From: Coccinella septempunctata | Taxonomy: Eukaryota; Arthropoda; Insecta; Coleoptera; Coccinellidae | Direction: 5' to 3' | Assembly (NCBI RefSeq): GCF_907165205.1 | Contig: NC_058191.1 | Coordinates: forward strand, 8,248,501-8,312,500 | DNA length: 64,000 nucleotides | Shown here: positions 56,381 through 64,000 of the stretch, one piece after another | How the letters are laid out: each line of letters begins with the position of its first letter | Numbering within the stretch: the stretch's first letter is position 1 | Program-made: the position numbers and the translations under genes | The notes under the pieces: generated by a model | What the model was told of the DNA's origin: nothing | Database searches by the model: none | The model's input: only the letters and a program-made list of their open reading frames with translations

Positions 56381-57004
56381 AAAATATTGAATTGATGTGG
56401 CTGATACTTGATGAAAATGCGTAATTGAACAAAAAACAAAATGAAATGATTTTCACAAACATGTATTTTTGAACCACGACACTTGCTATCACAATAGTTC
56501 AATATCATCTTTACGTATAACTAAAAATACCAGGTTGCCAATAAGCTGTTTTCAGCGTTCTTCAAATATTGAATTGATGTGGCCTATACTTGATGAAAAT
56601 CCATCATTGAAATAAAAACACACACAAGAACCTACCAGAGCTGTGACAAGCACTAAGTTCCAAATAGTGACAAAAAGTTCTCCTGACTCTCGGGCAATAA
56701 AAACCGATTTTTCAAGGCTAAATTTTTCATTTACTAAGCACTTTGTGAAAGTCAATCGATTTTTCGAACACTGAACAATGAAGGAAAACTAATAAGGAGA
56801 AGGAATAAAATAAAGCAAACCAAATTTCTATAAAAATTTCGGTATACTTTCTCGTAGTTTCAAAATTTCATAGGAAAATAGTTATTTCATGAATGGAAAT
56901 ACGAATTTCAAAACTATATTTTTGGGTTTGTTTAAATGCTTTTTTATTCATCTCAACCATTGTAAAGTACCTATTAAAAATTTAAAGGAACAGAACAAAA
57001 TACA
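56381..57004. repeat. Spacer with a repeated 45-bp motif
   Basis: A block with AATATTGAATTGATGTGGC and ATACTTGATGAAAAT occurs at about 56383-56428 and again at about 56563-56612 in direct orientation. A third, more diverged copy is at about 58973-59022. No gene seen. Confidence 0.5.
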
Positions 57005-57800
57005 GTGCTGATGGAAACTTTTTATTTCAGCAGAAATGTTTTATTTTCTCGATTAAACGATTATTGGACTCTGGATCAACATGTAGAAGAACGTTTCAGG
57101 TATTCAATAAAACAAACTGCTTTTAGCATTTGTACAACTTCCCAATCACTTCCACAGTTGACGTTCAATCAAAAGGGCGCACGCCAGATTCACCATTCAC
57201 CTGATGATGTTGAAAATGCCCTTCTAGATGTTGTGAACGAAAAAACGGACAGCCGTCAAAAAATACGTCATAGATAAAATGACACTCTCTAGATACGTGA
57301 ATAATATATGTTTTCCCCCAATTTCGTCACAACCCAGATGTTTACAACAAAAGAAGAAGACTCCCTCAAGGAACACTTACTTACGTCGGCAAGTCTCAAT
57401 AAATTATGGTCTTGCGCCTATCCAGACCAGAAATTTCGTGTATGTCCTTACCAAGGAACATAAAAAAAATTCCTGGAAATTGGACAAAAATTGATGGTAA
57501 AATATCCTGACTAAACGAAATCTATAAAAAATATTCTGAAGCTGAATTAGAGCTATTAAAGAAGAATTTATAAGTCTAATAAAAAGACATCAACAAAAAA
57601 CGTTCGGTTAGCTAAAGGGAAAATATTTTTCAAATAAAACACCAACCCAAATCCACAGGTCCACGCAGAACAAGAGCCAAGAAAATTAAACAAAAGAGGT
57701 TTACGAAAGAAAGAATATTTAGACCGGTGTATTTCGAACAATGATGATGTCATTGTTGAAAAATATGACGGAGGGGACGAAGATGTAGCCTGCATGTATA
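57005..57800 (+). pseudogene. Possible pogo/psq-type transposon remnant
   Basis: At about 57185-57250 the plus strand reads HHSPDDVENALLDVVNEK and RQK, resembling the start of a psq/CENP-B-type helix-turn-helix (usually YSPEDLENAL..V). Around 57700-57800 a frame with DRCISNNDDVIV and ED-ACMYI resembles the acidic lead into the C-terminal finger of pogo-like transposases. The DDE core is not recognisable between them, and no terminal repeats were found. Support is weak and rests on these two spots and their order. Confidence 0.3.
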
Positions 57801-60336
57801 TATTGCAATGGTTCTTATTGATTCTCTAGGTCTTACGAATTCTGGATCAGGTGTCAGGTGTCACGAAGAATGTGTCGATGTTAGAAAGGGCACAAAATGT
57901 TTATATGTGATATTTACCTACAAGTAATGATAAAGGGGCTTCAGTTTATGTCTCATGCCTCCCAGTGCAATGTTTCAATCCACCCATACGTGGGGAGGCT
58001 TGAGACAGTTGAGACAGAGCATATTTTTTTGTTTAACGTTTTGTACAGAATAGGAAGTTTATGTTTTGGGAATTCTCTATTTATTTAGTTAGACGATAAA
58101 TCAAAGAAAATGATGTTATGAAAGTCCTCTTTCTTCATATGATAGTTTCCAAAATAGAAATTCCAGAGAATGTATCTCCCCTCCCCTATCTCCCTTTATC
58201 GTGTTAGATTGAAAATGTTTATTACGTGTATATTGAAAATTATAAAAGAATACGAGTATCTGCAAAAAGTTCCGCACACTCTTTGGAATCGTGTTTGTAT
58301 GACCGTGTAAAATTCCTTCATTTCCTCCTTTGTTTTGAGCGGTGTGAAACGGACTTCGGATCGGTAGGACCCGGTCGGTTCATCAAGAAGTCTCTCGGTG
58401 GCTGCAGGCTCCATCCTTTCGTCCAACTTTGGCCTGAAACGAGAACGGTCAGAAAGACGTTATTTGCCGACCAGCGGAGACAGGGTGAGATTATTTCTAG
58501 GACGTAAATCTTTGTCCGAGTATCGACATTTCAATACGGTTATCTGTGGTCGGACTTAACAGCTTCGGATTCTGTAATTATAAATTAGGGTGAAGGATGC
58601 CTCTAATTTGCTTTTAAAGTAGAAGTTTCAAAGATCCGGAGCTACGGTCAATCGATTAGGTTTTGGTTATTTTTCATTCATTTCGGTGTGAAAATTGGTG
58701 TCCCCCATTCATGGATCATTTGTTTTATCTCTGGTAGAATCTTTTCGCATCGTTTCCTTGTTCTTTCTTACCTTTTTTAACTCCCTGCAACCTTTTTTAT
58801 ACAGGATGCTTAACTTATACTATCAATACACCAGAAGATTCCTCCCATCAAGATCAAATGAAACGTTTATTTTCATGCAATACATATATATTTTTTTCAA
58901 ACATTAAATGCCTTACCTTTTCTGAGCATATTCAGACCAAATCGCTAATCCCATCAGTCAGTGTGCAACGAATATTGAATTGTTGAAGCCGATACTCGAT
59001 GAAAATTCATAATAATTGAACCAAAAACAGTACCGGGTGAAGTGGATCAAAAATCGAGGTTTTTCAGGAATAAGATCCAAATTATCAGTGCGAGCGGGCT
59101 GGCGTGTATATTATAGATTCTATGATCCTTTTGCTATGGTTTAGCCTATTCACCAAAATTTTTGGCTGCTCGTTTTTTGAAATTTTTAGGTTGGTTTGAT
59201 CCACTTTACCTCATACTTTGGGGTGAAGCGGATCTCACTTCTAAAATTAATGAATATTCACTTCAACCATACGAAGAGTAAACTGGATCAGATGAAAGGA
59301 AACAAAATCTATTTTACCTCCTAAGAGCCACTGGTGCCATGAAATCGGAATGAGAACCAGTGAAAAAACAAAATAATCTTTATTCATTCGGTATGAAACA
59401 AAACATGTTTTATTTTTAAACAAAGTATAATAAACAACGAAAATAAATTTCTAACAAACATAAAAATAGTCTTTTGAATGTAGGTAATCAAAAATTGTTT
59501 TTCTTTTTGTAAAAACTCTTCATTCATGATAATATTGATTGCAATCTTTCTAAAAAAAAGTAGAGCCCTGTTTGGAGTTGTCATCGCATCACGTAGAAAC
59601 GGCTGAACCGATTTTATTCATTGTTTTTTGAAACATTGCCCATACTTCGTAGAATGACAGAAAAGTCGAATGGAAGACTGGGAAAATCAAGAAAACTAAA
59701 TGAAATTTCAATTTCGCTCTAATATTTTTTCATCTCTTATTTTTCTCCAATAAGGGTAGATCGATATTGTTTTATAAAAATATCAATATTGATTTTTCCA
59801 AAGAATATCGATGCGATATACTGTTGGATATTGTTCTATATAGATACTATAATAATTATATTGCACAAAACATGTATGGAAATATGCCATCACAATTGTT
59901 TTTTCACTTCTCCCAAGAAATATCTGCAGATTGGTCATCTAATCAAATTAGTAGGTACGAATGCGTTCAAAGTACATACATATATGTATATAGGAACCCT
60001 ACTATATTCCCGACATTGAGAGAACAGAACAAGCAAGTCACTTCTGGTGGTTCTGAGATCTGACTCTAAGAATATTGTGGTTATACTCTACCCTCTTAGT
60101 CTTCATAAGTTATTACTAATTAGAAAATTAGATCAGTATCTATAAAAAAATACCCCCACAAAACACCAAATATTCAAAGAAACCCTTTACACACTCGATA
60201 TCACCCAAGAAATAACAATTTTACTTATACCATAAGTTTTGATAGATTACAAGATTAACAAAATGATGATGATAAATTAAAACACTTATGCAAATAAGTC
60301 CTTTCCATTCGCCTTATATTATTCATTTACTCAGCC
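57801..60336. other. Upstream sequence; repeated motif and one GC-richer island
   Basis: No gene supported. About 58310-58510 is less AT-rich with open frames on both strands and a donor-like CAGG|GTGAGA near 58485, but no acceptor or domain. It could be an exon or a conserved element. At 59036-59290 a GGTGAAG(T/C)GGATC motif recurs four times in both orientations, perhaps the end of an unrecognised transposon. Confidence 0.3.
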
Positions 60337-60790
60337 ATGTGTGACCCCCCTATCTTGATAAATATTAATGCGAAGAGGCTTCCAGGTGTGAAAACTACTC
60401 TGAGCCGATTTCTTAGATACAGATTTTTTGAAAGACGCGTTTAGTCGTTTTGGACAACTAGAATCATAGTGCCTATGAAATAATAACAAATAGCGGATGA
60501 TTCTTCAATATTTCAAATCATGTAAGGTGTGATGTATGATTGGTATTGGTGCGAACATATTCAACGCAAATACTTAAAATTAGAAGAATGTCTCCTTTCT
60601 TGATCTAATTGGTAAACTTCGGATTTGAAATTGAAATTTGTTATCATTTTTTTCAACTCTGAACCTAATATGAAACTATCCTTGTGTTTGTGATTTGATG
60701 ATGAAAAGCATTATGTTTCGGATTCAATTATCTAATCCGAAATAATAAAGAAGCAGTTATCTACTTATACGAGGGGGGTCATTTGTGACA
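60337..60790. repeat. Possible small TIR element (about 450 bp)
   Basis: TGTGTGACCCCCCTATC at left and GAGGGGGGTCATTTGTGACA at right are inverted with mismatches. The G-run core is unusual in this AT-rich DNA, but the arms are short and no target duplication was found. Confidence 0.35.
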
Positions 60791-61857
60791 GATTGAAATA
60801 TTCAATTGATCTTATGAGATTATGCATTTTAATAAAGTTTCACATGGTAGTGTACTATTTATTGTATGATAGCTTTCTGCATGTACACATTGCTATTGAA
60901 TATATTTGTACATTTCTGCATAAAATATATGATACATATACTTGATAACTTATGGATTATTTAATTCAATTTTAATTTTTTAATAATACATACCTATATA
61001 TTTTTCAGAGTACATTTTTCAGAAGAAAATGGAACACTTACAAGAATTGACTTCAAATTAATCTGTTCGTGATTAAAAACAGAATCTACTCGGACTAGTG
61101 GAAAATTTGAACCCGTCACCTTCTGCTCTTTTCATGTACCAAAAGTGTTCCCCTCAAAGTATGTATATGACCATGAAGATCAAGCCATTATTTCTATTAT
61201 CTTATGAACATTCTTCATGCAATAACATTTCTAGACATGTACTATTAATTTGTTGAATTTAGTGATTTCCTGGGAATTTTATGCATTTCTTGGTTATTAT
61301 GAATGGAGCTGATAACTACCCTTACTGATGTTTTATATTAACATTCATTGTCTTATATCTCATATAAATCGCAAAATTCACAAAAATCACACTGGTAATA
61401 GGTATGTAGATTGACAAAAAATAGCCAAATCTTCAAAATACATATTTTTGAATGAAAAATATTTTTTTTCAGTGAATATCAATTTCAAATACAAGAAAAA
61501 GTTTTCATCAATCAAACCTTCAATTGAGTATTGAACTGATGAGCCCATTTCATAATATTCACCAACCAACAGAACTATATTCGAAAATTCATCAGAAACA
61601 ACTAAAACAACTAAACATAACCTGCAATAAAATGAAGTTCATTTCAAATTTATTTTAGAATTCCCGATTACAGAAATCCACAATTCACTTCTAGCGATCA
61701 CAGTGACTCACTTATTTTCCCCATTTTCGGGGAAACTTTTTCAGTGCGGCGATGGTTCTGCTTTTCTCCACACGCCATAATATGACACATTAGTATTCCT
61801 TCTATGATAAAACCATAAATGGAATGCCAAAACATACCAAATTATGTCAAAAAACTT
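60791..61857. other. AT-rich sequence, nothing seen
   Basis: No coding sequence or repeat arms supported. Confidence 0.3.
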
Positions 61858-61902
61858 ACGTCCAGTTTCATAATCAAATTTAAAGTCACTTAGGCCCATT
61901 TG

Positions 61903-62614
61903 CACCAATCCCCCTTAAAATGAGTACTTACCTAACCATAGTTTAAAGTTAATGGACGCTTAATTTTATTGTCAGTTGCACGACTGCAGCTTAATAGAAT
62001 CTTAAGTAAAAGGCCCTTAAGTTTTCATATCTAGTGATATTTCAGTTTTTTATTTTGGTGCAACATTCTAGTCTAATAAATCCTTTTCATTGGTTGGCCG
62101 GTTGCCAATGATCGTTGTCATTTCATTAACCTAACTTAATTATCTTGTCAGTCAGTGTCAAGTAAACTATTATATTATTATCAAAGAGTGGCAACTTTTT
62201 GTTGCTGAACTAGCATTATTATTGATAATGAAATGGATTGTCAAATAAAAGATACTTGACTTTGTTAGAAAAACCACAGCAGTTCTGCAGCCAGTTTATG
62301 AGTTCAACAAATTATTTTAAGTTAGAATCCCACCCTTAAATACCTAACGTCCAGTTTCATAATCAAACCTAAAGTCCCTTTAATTTTAATGCTTCCTTTA
62401 ACCCTACTAAAAATGACAGTAAAGGAAGCTTTAAGCTTAAAGTGTCTTTAAATTGGATTATGAAACTGGACGTAAGTGGTCGATACAGGAGCGCTCAAAT
62501 TTTAGGCTAGCTTTAGCCATTTAAATGTCACTTTACAGTTGGTGCAACGTAATTTAAGTTAAGGGTTCATTTTAAGGGACACTTAACAGTAAGTACGTTT
62601 GGTGCAAACGGGTC
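61903..62614. mobile_element. PIF/Harbinger-like MITE (712 bp) with TTA duplication
   Basis: Ends GGCCCATTTGCACCAA and TTGGTGCAAACGGGTC are inverted repeats with few changes. Both flanks carry TTA (61900-61902, 62615-62617), the 3-bp target duplication of PIF/Harbinger. It inserted into a family A MITE and itself received another family A MITE at 62347-62473. No transposase coding. Confidence 0.8.
62347..62473. mobile_element. Intact hairpin MITE, family A (127 bp)
   Basis: Near-perfect inverted arms ACGTCCAGTTTCATAATC ... GATTATGAAACTGGACGT, with AAGCTTTAAGCTTAAAG-like sequence inside. The whole element folds on itself. Other copies: the split one around it, and 50672-50790. Confidence 0.85.
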
Positions 62615-62709
62615 TTAAAGCTTAAAGCTTCCCTTAGTGTCATTTTTAGTAGGGTTAAAGGAAGCTTTAAAATCAAAGTGACTTTAGGTTTGATTATGAA
62701 ACCGGCCGT

Positions 62710-64000
62710 TACTCTGAAAATATCACATGGATTTGATAGCAGATTTCCATGAAGTGTAAAATGATTCAGGCAACCAAAAAGCACAAATATAATTCTAAAA
62801 ATGTATGTTTCCACTGTAGGAGATTTTTATAGTAACAAGGTTATTATTTTTTATATTTATTTATTCTTGGTAATAACATCACACGAGCTAGCCTTCAGTT
62901 AGTTTAAGTGACGGCAATCTGGGCGCAGAAGAATGAGGCTATGTATCAAATCTTGGTGACATCTTGGTATTTGCTTCTTGAGGTTCCGAGCAACTGCAGG
63001 AGCCTCGGAAACACCAGTCCCTAAAAACATGTTTACCTAATCCTTCCAATTCTGACATATGTCGTGAAATGATCACCAATTATTTACGCGAATTACACTT
63101 GTCGAATACATATTTTAAGCTTCGTCGCTGGTTTCTATCAATATTTCTATGAAACTATCGAGTGCGGTTATCGTATATTTTCTGTGGTGAATTATAGACC
63201 GATCAAGGATTTCATTAAATAAAAGTATTCAAATTGAAAATTCATGATGAGCAGTAAAAGTGAAAATTTTTCCATTCTATTTTATATTTTTGTACCTTTA
63301 CACTCATATGCATATGATTTGCTTTGTTCATTTAATAGCTGATAAGAACAACAAAGGTTATACTAGTTGAAAATGAGATCGATTATGTACTTTTTGAACA
63401 ATATTGTATTCAAGAATAGGGCTTCGTATAACAATCATAAAATCATTCTCCTCAACATTGGTGGTCTGATAATATGAAACGTCGAAGGGCATTGACGTGC
63501 TTCATAATGCACATAAGAAAAGAATCAATTATCTTATCAGTTTCAGCACACGCAAATTTCACAAACAATGAAAAACTTGATGGGAGCTGTCAGATCAGCG
63601 ATCAAAGCTTCAATAGATCGTGACTGATAGATAAATTTCCACGTCATTCACGATATCAAAACTTTATATCTTATGTAGCGCTCTTCTTGAACATTAATGG
63701 ATTTTCTTCATCAGGAAACAGTTTGTGGTTTTCGTCAAATAATATATTACAAACCAGAAATTAAGTAACCATATCGTGAGTTATTATGTTCGAAATTTTT
63801 TTACTATGCTCTCACACGATTTCGTTTTCTAACACAAATGGGACGCTTAGTCAAACCTATGATTATCATTTTCCTCACGCAGGTGTAAATGGATGAATAA
63901 AAGGTATGGAAACCATTTAATAAACCATGCGTTTTGGCTCCGAATATACTCACAAGGATAATTTCACATTGTGAACGAGTTTTTTCGGTTTGAAATGACA
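62710..64000. other. Right edge, no gene seen
   Basis: About 62880-63130 is slightly less AT-rich and not repeated, otherwise unremarkable. Frames are short and without recognisable domains. Confidence 0.25.

Larger units (their letters stand above)
61858..62709. mobile_element. Hairpin MITE family A split by an insertion
   Basis: The left piece (61858-61902, ACGTCCAGTTTCATAATC...) and right piece (62615-62709, ending GATTATGAAACCGGCCGT) together make one family A element of about 130 bp. It is interrupted by the Harbinger-like element at 61903-62614. The intact copy at 62347-62473 shows what the uninterrupted element looks like. Confidence 0.8.

Noticed and set aside
58196..58426. Minus-strand frame with RLLDEPTGSYRSEVRF as a coding exon
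   Set aside because: No family recognised, no clear acceptor or donor in frame; kept only as part of an unassigned island.
1..64000. tRNA, rRNA, CRISPR or bacterial operon features
   Set aside because: No tRNA A/B-box pairs, no spaced repeat arrays and no ribosome-binding-site gene clusters were seen; the content is animal nuclear DNA.

Overview
This 64 kb window looks like insect nuclear DNA, and a beetle is plausible. It is AT-rich, has split genes with GT/AG introns, and is crowded with insect-type transposable elements. Species was not determined. I see nothing bacterial: no operons, CRISPR arrays, rRNA or tRNA.

The only host gene I can support lies on the minus strand. Two exons, at 33162-32973 and 18312-18076, have matching splice phase and encode the N-terminal part of an Eyegone/Twin-of-eyegone (Pax-family) transcription factor. 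They stop just where the conserved truncated paired domain begins. The first intron is about 14.7 kb. The second runs at least 18 kb and off the left edge, so the rest of the paired domain and the homeodomain should lie outside the window. Everything above about 33.3 kb is upstream of the gene. It contains only transposon debris and some higher-GC low-repeat islands that could be regulatory.

Layout. 0-5.6 kb: an apparently intact non-LTR retrotransposon, with a PHD-finger ORF1 and an endonuclease/reverse transcriptase ORF2. 6.8-8.3 kb: MITE pieces and a Penelope-like fragment. 10.5-11.7 kb: a mariner. 12.0-13.6 kb: a foldback MITE and a 930-bp pogo-like deletion derivative. 14.6-15.8 kb: MITE fragments. 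18.1 kb: eyegone exon. 20-24 kb: three TIR elements. 25.5-26.7 kb: a second, more decayed mariner. 27.6-29.5 kb: a TIR element and a Penelope-like 3' end with an inverted copy of its own 3' UTR. 31.6 kb: MITE. 33 kb: eyegone first coding exon. 37.2 kb: near-perfect palindrome. 39.4-40.45 kb: tandem 0.5-kb duplication. 41.1 kb: second copy of the 12-kb MITE. 44.3-46.1 kb: two Jockey-like LINE fragments tail to tail. 46.6-47.9 kb: Tc1-like and IS630-like remnants. 50.2 kb: hAT-like MITE with an 8-bp target duplication. 51.0-52.1 kb: Penelope-like element with a readable GIY-YIG domain. 53.1-54.6 kb: a 1.4-kb inverted-repeat element carrying another MITE. 57 kb: possible pogo-like remnant. 61.9-62.7 kb: MITEs nested three deep.

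The window is therefore a developmental-regulator locus with very long introns that have been colonised by many families of mobile DNA. The three largest coding transposons (LINE and both mariners) are antisense to eyegone. Several MITE families share the same terminal motif next to a TA dinucleotide, which suggests they were moved by related transposases. I found no convincing new enzymatic or defence system. The more unusual items are the nested and inverted transposon structures and a frameshift shared by two LINE copies.
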